Origin: Pedobacter sp. PACM 27299
Lineage (GTDB): Bacteria; Bacteroidota; Bacteroidia; Sphingobacteriales; Sphingobacteriaceae
DNA: 64,000 nucleotides
Direction: 5' to 3'
NCBI RefSeq assembly: GCF_001412655.1
Contig: NZ_CP012996.1
Location: 5,642,001 to 5,706,000, forward strand
Each line of letters starts with the position of its first letter. The first letter of the stretch is position 1. The notes below the pieces were generated by a model. It had not been told where the DNA came from, did no database searches, and saw only the letters and a program-made list of their open reading frames with translations. Positions 27,201 through 35,910 of the stretch are shown one piece after another. Position numbers and translations under genes: made by a program.

Positions 27201-28172
27201 TTATTTCTTACGTTCCGTGGTATAGCGCACCAGTTGTTCCAGACCTGTTCTGGCATCACCAGGTTCGAAAGTATAGAGAATATCGAAAGCTTCCTGCTGG
27301 TACTCCACCATCTTTTCATGCGCATAGCGAACGCCTTCTTTGGCATTCACAAAATCGATGATCTGCTGAATTTTAGCGGGCTCATCCTGGTGGTTTTTTA
27401 CCAGATTGATCATTTTCTTTTTCTCAGCCTTATCGGAACGGTTGAGCGCATAGATCAAAGGTAAAGTCACCTTTTTCTCTTTAATGTCAATGCCTAAAGG
27501 TTTTCCAACATCGTCCGTACCAAAATCAAAAGTATCGTCTTTAATCTGGAAAGCGATGCCGACCTTTTCGCCGAACAGCCTCATTTTTTCAATAGTTTCT
27601 TCATCAGCACCTGCCGAGGCAGCACCACAAGCACAGCAGGAAGCAATTAGAGAAGCGGTTTTCTGACGGATCACATCGAAGTATAATTCTTCAGAAATGT
27701 CCATCTTACGTACCTTTTCTATTTGCAGCAGTTCCCCTTCACTCATTTGCTTGACCGCTTCAGAAACGATTTGCAGCAAGCGGAATTCCCCATTATTCAC
27801 TGAAAGCAGCAATCCTTTGGCAAGTAGATAATCACCTACCAATACCGCAATCTTGTTTTTCCAAAGGGCATTGATGGAGAAGAAACCTCTACGCTCATAA
27901 GCATTGTCTACCACATCATCATGAACAAGTGTTGCAGTATGCAGCAGTTCCACTAAAGCGGCACCTCTATGGGTAGATTCAATGATTCCACCACAAAGTT
28001 TTGCAGCAAAGAAGACGAACATCGGACGAATTTGCTTACCCTTTCTTTTAACAATATAATGGGTAATTCTATCCAGTAATGGTGCGTCACTGTGCATGGA
28101 AGCCTTGAACTTTTCTTCGAAGGCAGCGATGTCGGCGGCTATAGGTAGTTTTATCTGATTTATTCCCGGCAT
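27201..28172 (-). CDS. Polyprenyl diphosphate synthase (octaprenyl/heptaprenyl type)
   Basis: 323 residues. The first Asp-rich motif HDDVVDNAYERRG and the second IKDDTFDF are both intact, with the GKQIRPMFVFF Lys/Arg substrate site (about 45-56). It condenses isopentenyl diphosphate onto an allylic primer to make the long prenyl tail, most likely for menaquinone. The chain length cannot be set from motifs alone. It is followed by the M28 peptidase gene but with its own -7 box and so probably a separate unit. Confidence 0.93.
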   Translation of the reverse strand: MPGINQIKLPIAADIAAFEEKFKASMHSDAPLLDRITHYIVKRKGKQIRPMFVFFAAKLCGGIIESTHRGAALVELLHTATLVHDDVVDNAYERRGFFSINALWKNKIAVLVGDYLLAKGLLLSVNNGEFRLLQIVSEAVKQMSEGELLQIEKVRKMDISEELYFDVIRQKTASLIASCCACGAASAGADEETIEKMRLFGEKVGIAFQIKDDTFDFGTDDVGKPLGIDIKEKKVTLPLIYALNRSDKAEKKKMINLVKNHQDEPAKIQQIIDFVNAKEGVRYAHEKMVEYQQEAFDILYTFEPGDARTGLEQLVRYTTERKK

Positions 28173-28193
28173 TCAGGTGAAAAAATATGTGTG

Positions 28194-28201
28194 CAAACAT
28201 A
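28194..28201 (-). promoter_or_regulatory. -7 box TATGTTTG for the polyprenyl synthase gene
   Basis: It matches TAnnTTTG on the minus strand, 21 bases ahead of the ATG at 28172. Confidence 0.55.
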
Positions 28202-28244
28202 AATTAAATATCTTTAAAAGCGTACTTTTAGTAAAAAGTTTAAA

Positions 28245-29267
28245 GTGAAAAATACATTCAAAGTACTTATCGCCGTTATTTTAGTCGCTCTCGTGGTATA
28301 TTTTATGGGTCCAAGACCTGCGCAGCCACAATACAGCGCTCAGCTTCCTGTTGTTCCTCAACTTCCAGAGCTTGAAAATTATGTGAAATCTATCGAGTCC
28401 AAGCACAAGATCAAGCCGGGTAATGAGGCAGAGATTGTATGGGCAGATTCTGCGAACAAACAGCAGTCGGAATATTCAGTGGTTTACTTACATGGCTATA
28501 CCGCTTCTAAGGAAGAGGGCAACCCTGTTCATACCTACCTGGCGAAAGAAATTCATGCCAATTTATACCTGGCCAGACTTGCGGATCATGGAATAGACAC
28601 GGTTTCGGCAATGGAGTATTATACGCCGGACCGGGCTTGGGAAAGTGCTAAACAGGCTTTAGAAATTGGAAGAAGATTAGGAAAGAAAGTGATCCTGATG
28701 GGCACTTCTACTGGTGGTACATTGGCATTAAAGCTGGCTGCTACCTATCCTAAAGAAGTATATAGCTTGATGCTGATGTCGCCAAACATAGAGATCAACG
28801 AGAAGTTCGCTTTTCTATTAAACAACCCATGGGGATTACAGATTGCACGTTTGAACTTTGGTGGCAAAAAAGAAAGAGAAGTGGCCGACAGTGATCCTAG
28901 ATATGCTAAATACTGGTATACTAAATACCGTTTAGAATCTGCAGTTGAGCTGCAGGAATTGGTAGAAACCACCATGAACAAGCAAACTTTTGAAAAAGTA
29001 ACACAGCCAACCTTGCTGTTATACTATTATAAAAACGAGCAGGAACAAGACAAAACAGTAAAGGTATCTGCCGAGTTGAAAATGTTTGATGAACTGGGAA
29101 CTCCGGCTGCTATGAAAGTTAAAAAAGCAATTCCTAATGCTGGAGACCATGTTATAGGTTCTTATATTACCTCTAAAGACATCCCAACTGTATTACAGGC
29201 TGTGGATGATTTCGTTAAAAATATATTGAAGATCTCAGTAGCTGAAAAAGCTGCGGTACAACCTTAA
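28245..29267 (+). CDS. Membrane-anchored alpha/beta hydrolase
   Basis: 340 residues from a GTG start. One N-terminal helix (about 4-22) anchors a hydrolase-fold domain. YSVVYLHGYTASKEEG carries the oxyanion HG, GTSTGG (about 151-156) the nucleophile Ser, and NAGDHVIGS the probable catalytic His; the Asp is less clear. The fold resembles the carboxylesterase/lysophospholipase branch. The substrate is unknown. It is divergent from the polyprenyl synthase gene and ends in a strong terminator. Confidence 0.85.
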   Translation: MKNTFKVLIAVILVALVVYFMGPRPAQPQYSAQLPVVPQLPELENYVKSIESKHKIKPGNEAEIVWADSANKQQSEYSVVYLHGYTASKEEGNPVHTYLAKEIHANLYLARLADHGIDTVSAMEYYTPDRAWESAKQALEIGRRLGKKVILMGTSTGGTLALKLAATYPKEVYSLMLMSPNIEINEKFAFLLNNPWGLQIARLNFGGKKEREVADSDPRYAKYWYTKYRLESAVELQELVETTMNKQTFEKVTQPTLLLYYYKNEQEQDKTVKVSAELKMFDELGTPAAMKVKKAIPNAGDHVIGSYITSKDIPTVLQAVDDFVKNILKISVAEKAAVQP

Positions 29268-29291
29268 CGGTTTAATATTAAAGGCTGAATT

Positions 29292-29336
29292 AAAGCGCTG
29301 TATACCTTGCTGAGCAAAGAATACAGCGCTTTTTTA
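29292..29336 (+). terminator. Intrinsic terminator after the alpha/beta hydrolase gene
   Basis: 12-bp arms (AAAGCGCTGTAT at 29292-29303, ATACAGCGCTTT at 29321-29332) are followed by T-rich sequence. It also sits just past the ypdA stop on the other strand. Confidence 0.85.
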
Positions 29337-29338
29337 TT

Positions 29339-30313
29339 TTACAGCACTGCCTTCTCCCCTGCAGCGATATGTGCAAAGATCTGTTCGGCATGCACCCTGC
29401 TATTTTCGATATACCATTTGTGGGTATCCATCCCTCCGCATACTACGCCTGCAAGATATAAACCTGGCAAATTGCTTTCCATCGTTTCTTCATTATAGAA
29501 GGGCTGTGTACCATCCCCCATTTCCACACCCAGGTTTTTGAGCATGGCAAAATCAGGATGATAACCGGTCATCGCGATCACAAAGTCATTGTCGATGGTA
29601 TGCTCCCCTTCCGGAGTTTTGATGGTTACTTTCCCCTCTTCAATGCTGGTCACTTCAGAATGGTAATGGGCGGTGATTTCGCCTTCTTTGATCCTATTTT
29701 CTATATCCGGGCGCACCCAATATTTTACATAAGAACCGATCTCGCCGCTGCGGATCACCAATGTTACTTTTGCGCCTTTGCGGTAAGTTTCTAAAGCTGC
29801 ATCAATGCCAGAATTATTGGCGCCGATCACCACTACATTTTGAAAAGCATACAAATGCGGATCTTTATAGTAATGGGTCACTTTTGGCAAGGATTCGCCG
29901 GGAATATTCATCATTAGTGGAATGTCATAAAATCCAGTCGCGATGATCACTTTTTTGGTCTTATAATTTGTTTTTGAAGTGGCAACCTGAAATATCCCGT
30001 TTTCATTCTTCTTCACCTGTTCCACCTTTTCAAAAAGATGAATATTTAAAGAGAACTTTTCTTTGACTCTCCTATAATATTCTACAGCTTCATTGCGATT
30101 GGGTTTAGGATTGATGCTCACAAAAGGAACACCCCCTATTTCCAGGCGCTGGGAAGTAGAAAAGAAAGTCATGAAAACGGGGTAATTGAACAGACTGTTT
30201 ACTAATGCTCCCTTTTCAACGATGACATAGGTCAGTCCGGCCTTTTTAGCTTCAATCGCACAAGCCATCCCAATCGGGCCGGCACCAATAATCAGTACAT
30301 CGTAATTGTTCAT
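29339..30313 (-). CDS. ypdA: YpdA-type FAD-dependent bacillithiol disulfide reductase
   Basis: 324 residues. The FAD motif GAGPIGMAC (about 10-18) and a second Rossmann motif VIGANNSGIDAALE (NADPH) are present, and the YpdA-specific stretch VNSLFNYPVFMTFFSTSQRLEIGG lies near 40-63. There is no CxxC redox pair, as expected for YpdA. It reduces oxidised bacillithiol with NADPH. It follows the persulfide dioxygenase gene by 21 bases, so the two are probably one transcript. BshA and YtxJ elsewhere in the window fit the same thiol system. Confidence 0.92.
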   Translation of the reverse strand: MNNYDVLIIGAGPIGMACAIEAKKAGLTYVIVEKGALVNSLFNYPVFMTFFSTSQRLEIGGVPFVSINPKPNRNEAVEYYRRVKEKFSLNIHLFEKVEQVKKNENGIFQVATSKTNYKTKKVIIATGFYDIPLMMNIPGESLPKVTHYYKDPHLYAFQNVVVIGANNSGIDAALETYRKGAKVTLVIRSGEIGSYVKYWVRPDIENRIKEGEITAHYHSEVTSIEEGKVTIKTPEGEHTIDNDFVIAMTGYHPDFAMLKNLGVEMGDGTQPFYNEETMESNLPGLYLAGVVCGGMDTHKWYIENSRVHAEQIFAHIAAGEKAVL

Positions 30314-30334
30314 TTTATCCGTTTTAATGATGGA

Positions 30335-31750
30335 TTAAGCTTTCATCTGTTTGGAAGGGCAGGCAAAATCCGTACGTTTCAATCCCGTAGTTTTGATGGC
30401 AGCATAACCACCGGCAACATCGATTACATTTTCCACCCCTCGGGCTTTAAGAATCGATGCGGCTACCATAGAGCGGTACCCACCGGCACAATGGATATAA
30501 TAAGTTTTTTTAGGATCGATCTCCTGCGTCCAGTCGTTGATGTAATCTAAAGGACGTGTTAAAGTTTGCTCCAGATGTTCGGCTTCATACTCTCCTGGTT
30601 TTCTCACATCCAGGGCTTTCACATTCTCATTGTTATTCAATACTTTTTCAAATTCCGCAGCAGAAATAGAAGTAATGGTTTCCAGGTCTTTTCCTGCAGC
30701 GGCCCATAAGCTGATGCCGTCCATTAAAAACCCAATGGTATTGTCGTAACCAACTCTGGAAAGACGCATAATCGCTTCTTCTTCTTTTCCCGGCTCACAC
30801 ACCAATAGCAAAGGTTGTTTGAGATCGGTAATTAAAGCGCCTACCCAGGGGGCAAACTGGCCATTTAACCCAATGTTCACCGAAGAAGGAATAAAGCCCT
30901 TAGCAAAGACCTGAGGATCTCTGGTATCAAGGATCAGGGCCCCGGTGCTATTTGCCATGGCTTCAAATTCGTCTGGTGTTAAAGGCGTCAATCCTTTCTC
31001 ACAAACTTCTTCAAAGCTTTCATAACCATGTTTGTTCATGGCGGCATTTTTAGCAAAATATTGAGGTGGTGGTAAAATACCTGCCGTCACTTCTTGTATA
31101 AATTGTTCTTTTGAACTTGCTTTTAAGGCATAGTTGACTTCCTTTTGATGCCCTAAAGTATCGAAAGTTTCCTTGCTCATATTTTTTCCGCAGGCCGAAC
31201 CGGCACCATGTGCAGGGTATACCAATACATGGTCAGGAAGTGTTAAAATTTTATTGTGCAGCGAATCGTACAGGGTGGCGGCCATATCTTCCATGGTCAG
31301 CTCCCCTTTCTGTGCTAAATCCGGACGACCAACATCACCGATAAACAGGGTATCACCAGAAAAAATGCAATGTGCTTTACCTTCCTCATCCGTCAATAGA
31401 TAAGTGGTTGATTCTGGTGTATGCCCAGGCGTATGCAAGGTGGTGATCGTGACTGCACCAATTTTAAATTGCTGTCCATCGGCTGCGATCAAAGATTTGA
31501 AAGTCGTTTGGGCCGTTGGGCCATACACGATTTCCGCACCGGATTTTTCTGCCAGGTCTACATGACCCGACACAAAATCAGCATGAAAATGAGTTTCGAA
31601 AATATATTTTATCGTTGCATTGTCTTTCTCCGCACGTTTAAGATAGGGATCTATCTCCCGTAGGGGATCAATAATTGCGGCTTCACCATTACTTTCTATG
31701 TAATAGGCTGCCTCTGCTAAACAACCTGTATATATCTGCTCTATCTTCAT
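30335..31750 (-). CDS. CstB-like persulfide dioxygenase with two rhodanese domains
   Basis: 471 residues. A metallo-beta-lactamase domain (about 1-245) has FETHFHADFVSGH, HTPGHTPES and FSGDTLFIGDVGRPD, the ETHE1/persulfide dioxygenase pattern. Two rhodanese modules follow (about 265-355 and 370-465). The first lacks a normal active loop (VCEPGKEEE in place of CxxGxRS), while the second has HCAGGYRS with Cys421. This MBL-Rhd-Rhd order is that of CstB, which oxidises low-molecular-weight persulfides and makes thiosulfate. It lies directly upstream of ypdA. No CstR-type sensor gene is seen nearby. Confidence 0.9.
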   Translation of the reverse strand: MKIEQIYTGCLAEAAYYIESNGEAAIIDPLREIDPYLKRAEKDNATIKYIFETHFHADFVSGHVDLAEKSGAEIVYGPTAQTTFKSLIAADGQQFKIGAVTITTLHTPGHTPESTTYLLTDEEGKAHCIFSGDTLFIGDVGRPDLAQKGELTMEDMAATLYDSLHNKILTLPDHVLVYPAHGAGSACGKNMSKETFDTLGHQKEVNYALKASSKEQFIQEVTAGILPPPQYFAKNAAMNKHGYESFEEVCEKGLTPLTPDEFEAMANSTGALILDTRDPQVFAKGFIPSSVNIGLNGQFAPWVGALITDLKQPLLLVCEPGKEEEAIMRLSRVGYDNTIGFLMDGISLWAAAGKDLETITSISAAEFEKVLNNNENVKALDVRKPGEYEAEHLEQTLTRPLDYINDWTQEIDPKKTYYIHCAGGYRSMVAASILKARGVENVIDVAGGYAAIKTTGLKRTDFACPSKQMKA

Positions 31751-31838
31751 TCCAATTTGCTATTGAACTGCAAAATTAAGGTTATAATTGATCTAGCGCA
31801 AGATTTTGGTTTTTAATTACATTGACAGGATAAGCAGA

Positions 31839-32855
31839 TCAGGCAGTCAGCTCTCCGCGAAGTGATTGTTCCATTAAAGCGCCTACCTCTGCTGCGGTAT
31901 AATCCTGCCCCATTAAATACATCAATTTGGTCACTGTAGCTTCAAAAGTGGTATCATAACCACAGATGACGCCCATCTGCTGCAGCTTTTTACTGGTTTC
32001 ATATTTCCCCAATTCTACAGCTCCCCTTTTGCACTGGGTAATGTCGATGATCAGTTTGCCTCTATTGATGGCATCCTGTAAACTGGCAATGAACCAATCT
32101 GCAGTAGTTGTATTTCCGGAGCCGAAGGCTTCCAGCACAATGGCATCCACCCCTGATTTTGTAATGGCATGAACTGCCTGAGGAGAAATCCCCGGATACA
32201 GTTTCAGTACCCCAATATTAGCGTTGAACTTTGTATGTACCTTCAAAGGTTCTGTAGGCTGTTTTGCGATGTAGTTTTTAAAGAAAGATAAATGAACTCC
32301 TGCTTCTGCCAGAATTGGATAATTTGGCGAGCGGAAGGCTTCAAATTTCTCTGAATTGTATTTTATGGATCGGTTGCCGCGAAATAGCTGATAGTCGAAA
32401 TAAATACACACTTCGGGCACCATTGCTTTTCCTTGTTTCTTAGTGGCCGCAATTTCCAGGGCGGTAATCAGGTTTTCTTTGGCATCTGTTCGGATCTCTC
32501 CTATCGGCAGCTGTGAGCCGGTTAAGATCACCGGTTTCGACAAATTCTCCAGCATAAAGCTCAATGCAGAAGCGGTAAAAGACATCGTATCGGAACCATG
32601 AAGAATTACAAAACCATCAAATTCCTCATATTTATCCCGGATTAAACTGGCCAACTGTTCCCAAATTAAGGGGTCCATGTTAGAGGAGTCGATGATCGGA
32701 TCAAAAGAATGCACGGAAAGGTCGTAGTTTAACCTGGCCAGTTCCGGAACATTTTGTTGAATTTGCTCAAAGTTAAAGGGAATGAGTACACCGGTTTTAG
32801 GATCGTTTACCATTCCTATGGTTCCGCCGGTGTAGATGATCAGTATTTTAGTCAT
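31839..32855 (-). CDS. ansA: Type I (cytoplasmic) L-asparaginase
   Basis: 338 residues, no signal peptide. YTGGTIGM (about 8-15) holds the catalytic Thr, FVILHGSDTMSFTASAL the second Thr-Asp pair, and DAKENL the Lys. The length and HGSDTM form fit the AnsA group. It hydrolyses asparagine to aspartate and ammonia. It starts only a few bases after the tatD stop, so the two are co-transcribed. Confidence 0.93.
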   Translation of the reverse strand: MTKILIIYTGGTIGMVNDPKTGVLIPFNFEQIQQNVPELARLNYDLSVHSFDPIIDSSNMDPLIWEQLASLIRDKYEEFDGFVILHGSDTMSFTASALSFMLENLSKPVILTGSQLPIGEIRTDAKENLITALEIAATKKQGKAMVPEVCIYFDYQLFRGNRSIKYNSEKFEAFRSPNYPILAEAGVHLSFFKNYIAKQPTEPLKVHTKFNANIGVLKLYPGISPQAVHAITKSGVDAIVLEAFGSGNTTTADWFIASLQDAINRGKLIIDITQCKRGAVELGKYETSKKLQQMGVICGYDTTFEATVTKLMYLMGQDYTAAEVGALMEQSLRGELTA

Positions 32856-32858
32856 TGG

Positions 32859-33626
32859 TTAGATGTTGAAGATAGTTTTAGAATTGGCAGTAGTGACGGC
32901 AGCAATTTCTTCGATGTCGGTTTGGTAAATGTCTGCTAATTTCTCCGCAATGTGTATCAGGTAACTGCTTTCATTTGGTTTTCCACGAAAAGGAACGGGT
33001 GCCAGGTAAGGAGAATCAGTTTCCAGAACCAGGTTGGCCAATGGGATTTCCTTCAATACCCCGTCTAGTCCGCCATTTTTATAAGTGACTACACCGCCGA
33101 TACCCAGGTAAAAACCGAGGTCGATGGCTTGTTTTGCCTGTTCTACATTTCCGGTGAAGCAATGCAAAATCCCTCTTAATTTGGCATCTCTTTCTTTTTC
33201 CAATACCTCAAAGATCTCGTCGAAAGCTTCTCTGCAATGGATCACAATCGGCAGGTTCAGGTCTTTCGCCCATTTGATCTGCTCAGAAAGAGCGATCTTC
33301 TGAATGTCTAAAGTGGTTTTATCCCAGTGCAGGTCAATTCCAATCTCACCAATGGCATAGATCTCCCTGCCTACGATACTTTCGCAGATTTCGTCCAGTA
33401 CCAATTCATAATCTTCTTTTACATCACAAGGATGCAATCCGGCCATCGCAAAGCAATGTTGCGGGTATTTTTCTACCATCGCATCAATTTTGGCAATAGA
33501 AGCAATATCAACATTGGGCAAAAACAGGCGCTCTATATGATTATCAAGACATCTTTGCATCAAGACATCTAATTTCTCTGGGTCTGTCTCGTAATATAGG
33601 TGGGTATGGGTATCCGTCAAAAGCAT
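32859..33626 (-). CDS. tatD: TatD family metal-dependent DNase/hydrolase
   Basis: 255 residues from the ATG at 33626; a TTG two codons earlier is also in frame. TIM-barrel metal-site motifs are all present: DTHTHLY, GEIGIDLHW, IHCREAFDE, LHCFTGN and ETDSPYLAP. TatD enzymes are metal-dependent nucleases used in DNA repair and turnover. It leads the tatD-ansA pair. The start ATG overlaps, on the opposite strand, the ATG of a short broken reading frame. Confidence 0.93.
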   Translation of the reverse strand: MLLTDTHTHLYYETDPEKLDVLMQRCLDNHIERLFLPNVDIASIAKIDAMVEKYPQHCFAMAGLHPCDVKEDYELVLDEICESIVGREIYAIGEIGIDLHWDKTTLDIQKIALSEQIKWAKDLNLPIVIHCREAFDEIFEVLEKERDAKLRGILHCFTGNVEQAKQAIDLGFYLGIGGVVTYKNGGLDGVLKEIPLANLVLETDSPYLAPVPFRGKPNESSYLIHIAEKLADIYQTDIEEIAAVTTANSKTIFNI

Positions 33627-33751
33627 GGACAAAGTTAATAAAAAAAGCAGCGGAAAGCACTAAGACACCAACCATAGAACGAGAATCACGTCTAAAAAAA
33701 ATATCCAGAGATCTGAATAACATCGACATTGAACAAATTGAAAAAAGTTAA
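33625..33751 (+). other. Possible 41-residue gene, interrupted at an A7 run
   Basis: From the ATG at 33625 the frame gives MDKVNKK and stops after 12 codons. Removing one A from the A7 run (33640-33646) opens a 41-codon frame ending ISRDLNNIDIEQIEKS at a TAA (33749-33751) that touches a strong terminator. The charged, helical character and the terminator suggest a real or recently lost small gene. No promoter box is visible, and I recognise no family. It may be chance. Confidence 0.3.
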
Positions 33752-33788
33752 AATTATAAAAGGCGGGATTTCCCGCCTTTTATAATTT
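33751..33788. terminator. Strong bidirectional terminator after the MACPF gene
   Basis: Perfect 18-bp arms (33751-33768, 33771-33788) with GGCGGGA/TCCCGCC cores end in A/T runs on both sides. It lies 20 bases after the stop of the MACPF gene on the minus strand. Confidence 0.88.
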
Positions 33789-33808
33789 TTATATCTTATG
33801 GAATAAAA

Positions 33809-35251
33809 CTATGTACCTATTACATATCCTAAAATACCTTCATACATCCATCCACCAGTTCCCCAACCCAGTTCATTAAATCCGACAGAGAACATATGAC
33901 GTCCTCTATTATCCACGTATCGAATTAAAGGCTGAGTGCCTGGAACGTTCGCCGAAAAAATATAACCCACAATTCCTTCATACACACCATTACCATTTCC
34001 AGGCCCAAGTTCATTTCTATTATTTGAATAAAAATGAGTCTTTGTATTAGGCAGGTAAAATCTATGTAAGGCTATTGTCCCAGCTATAGAATTATCTGGA
34101 TATATTTTAGCAAACGGTCCTTCAACTTGCCAACTGGAGCTTCCAGCTACTTCACCGGGATTAACAGTTAACAATCTACCATTAGTACTAGCGTTGTAGC
34201 AACGATAGATCATTCTAGTAGGTGGCTCATTTACGATATGAATCTGATTGTCCGATAAATATTTGGTAACATATGCCTTTACCTCTGCCTTTTTTACAGG
34301 ATCATTGATTACATCATAAATTGGGATTAAGCCTCCCTCACTAATATTAATCATTTCTGCATTCTCTACAGTAGAACTATTTTGCCAGCTACCTATATTG
34401 ACTACAGGTGTATTCGTACCTAATGGCATTTCTCCAACAATCTGCATTGAAGGATTACCACCCCAGGTTCTATAATGCAATGATTGAGAAAAATTATCTT
34501 TAACATCAGTTGTATTATATGAATAACCCGTATTTATACTGAAAATAGCCTTAACTTTCACATCCACTCCAGCAGATGCTGCATGAATTTTATCTTCTCT
34601 AGATGTCTCTGAGCGATACAAAACTTCAAGCTTAGCGCCCAAAACGATATCTTTTAAAATATGGGTGCCGTAATTATTTACAATATATGCAGCACTTTGA
34701 TTACTAACATCTGCAATAAATGAAGGACTAAGATAATCCATCAACATCGCATTATTTGCGTTGAATTTGACTCTTTTTTGTATCATCATCAAATCAAAAC
34801 TGCTATAAACAAATTTAGAAGAGAAGGCAGTAGAATCCTTATAACGAGCTGTTACTGTTGCTTTAAAAAACGGGGTCACACCGGTATATTCAGCATCAAC
34901 CCTTAAACTCAATCCTTTAGTATAATCAAGAGCATTTTTTCCGGCGATAATTTTTCCTTCCTGCTTTTTTGATAAATCCCAAATTACCCGAGTTGGTTGC
35001 TCACTTTGTAATCTATCCACATCAATTACAGGAAACTTTGCAGCACTAGAATTGGCATATTCTCCGGTGATATCATATCCAAATCCAAGCAAATCATTTT
35101 TGCCATCTCCTGCAGACAGTAGGCTGATTCTGTTTGACAAGGAATTAGAGTTTTCCTGTAGATCATTTAATTTAAATTCCTCTTTAGAACATCCGAAAAA
35201 TAGAGATGCAGCTAAAAAAAGGCAGCTTAATAGGTAATAATTCTTGTTCAC
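33809..35251 (-). CDS. MACPF-domain (perforin-like) lipoprotein with C-terminal DUF5648-like repeats
   Basis: 480 residues. The signal ends in a lipobox (LFFGCSKEE, Cys about 21). The central region carries the MACPF signature NNYGTHILKDIVLGAKLEV (about 190-208), the YGTH core of perforin/complement-type pore formers, with flanking segments that could form the membrane-inserting helices. The last 130 residues hold repeated HRFYLPNTKTHFYSNNRNE...YEGIVGYIF and MFSVGFNELGWG...YEGILGYVI units, like DUF5648 modules thought to bind surfaces or sugars. Secreted MACPF lipoproteins of Bacteroides (BSAP type) kill related strains; a similar antagonistic role here is inference. It stands alone in an AT-rich island. 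Confidence 0.85.
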   Translation of the reverse strand: MNKNYYLLSCLFLAASLFFGCSKEEFKLNDLQENSNSLSNRISLLSAGDGKNDLLGFGYDITGEYANSSAAKFPVIDVDRLQSEQPTRVIWDLSKKQEGKIIAGKNALDYTKGLSLRVDAEYTGVTPFFKATVTARYKDSTAFSSKFVYSSFDLMMIQKRVKFNANNAMLMDYLSPSFIADVSNQSAAYIVNNYGTHILKDIVLGAKLEVLYRSETSREDKIHAASAGVDVKVKAIFSINTGYSYNTTDVKDNFSQSLHYRTWGGNPSMQIVGEMPLGTNTPVVNIGSWQNSSTVENAEMINISEGGLIPIYDVINDPVKKAEVKAYVTKYLSDNQIHIVNEPPTRMIYRCYNASTNGRLLTVNPGEVAGSSSWQVEGPFAKIYPDNSIAGTIALHRFYLPNTKTHFYSNNRNELGPGNGNGVYEGIVGYIFSANVPGTQPLIRYVDNRGRHMFSVGFNELGWGTGGWMYEGILGYVIGT

Positions 35252-35851
35252 AATTGTTGATTAACATAATAGCCTACTCTTTTTAAGATTTTCAGCACCC
35301 TCTGATTTTTTTAATAATGATTCAAATAAAAAATTACCTATTAAATTAATAATTACAATTACAGAGCAAGACATCAAACAACGCAAGGGAAGGGACGTGC
35401 TGGAACAAGTTAATTGTAATAAATTATTAAAATAAATAATCAATCATATATTCATTTTCAATCAAAAATACACTTAACCTGAATATTAGTTACACATATT
35501 ACGTGAAATGATATCCTCACTCCATGAACTTACCCCCGCCATTACGTAAACGAACATTAGACATATTATTAAAAAAAATAACTAAACTAATACTCAATAA
35601 TTAATAGACATGAATATTAAGAATTATCATTCAATTATAAAATAATTATATATTACAATGGAAATCCATAAAACACAATGATTAAGGAGTTTATAAAAGC
35701 ATATCATAATATAACACATCACCATGATACATGGAAGTAATCAATAGATTGTTAATAGCATAAAATCAAGACCTTCCTTTACAATATTTATACGACATAG
35801 CAATAGGCATCATTTCAAAACCAAAATAATTTTCTTATAAAATAACGATAA
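35252..35851. other. AT-rich intergenic island upstream of the MACPF gene
   Basis: About 600 bp of very AT-rich DNA without a convincing gene (one 60-codon frame on the minus strand looks like chance). It contains an imperfect inverted repeat, TAATAATTACAATTA near 35348 against TAATTGTAATAAATTATTA from 35411. The composition differs clearly from both flanks and is consistent with acquired DNA or a large control region. Confidence 0.6.
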
Positions 35852-35894
35852 AAAAAAAGGCTGCATTACCTTATAGATAATGCAGCCTTTTTTT
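35852..35894. terminator. Terminator of the FKBP lipoprotein gene
   Basis: 17-bp arms (35852-35868, 35878-35894; core GGCTGCATTA/TAATGCAGCC) carry an A-run on one side and a T-run on the other, so it can act in both directions. It is 16 bases past the gene's stop on the minus strand. Confidence 0.88.
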
Positions 35895-35910
35895 GATGTA
35901 TTTCTTTTAA

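Noticed and set aside
35261..35443. 60-codon frame in the AT-rich island
   Set aside because: No start support and AT-rich composition; probably chance.
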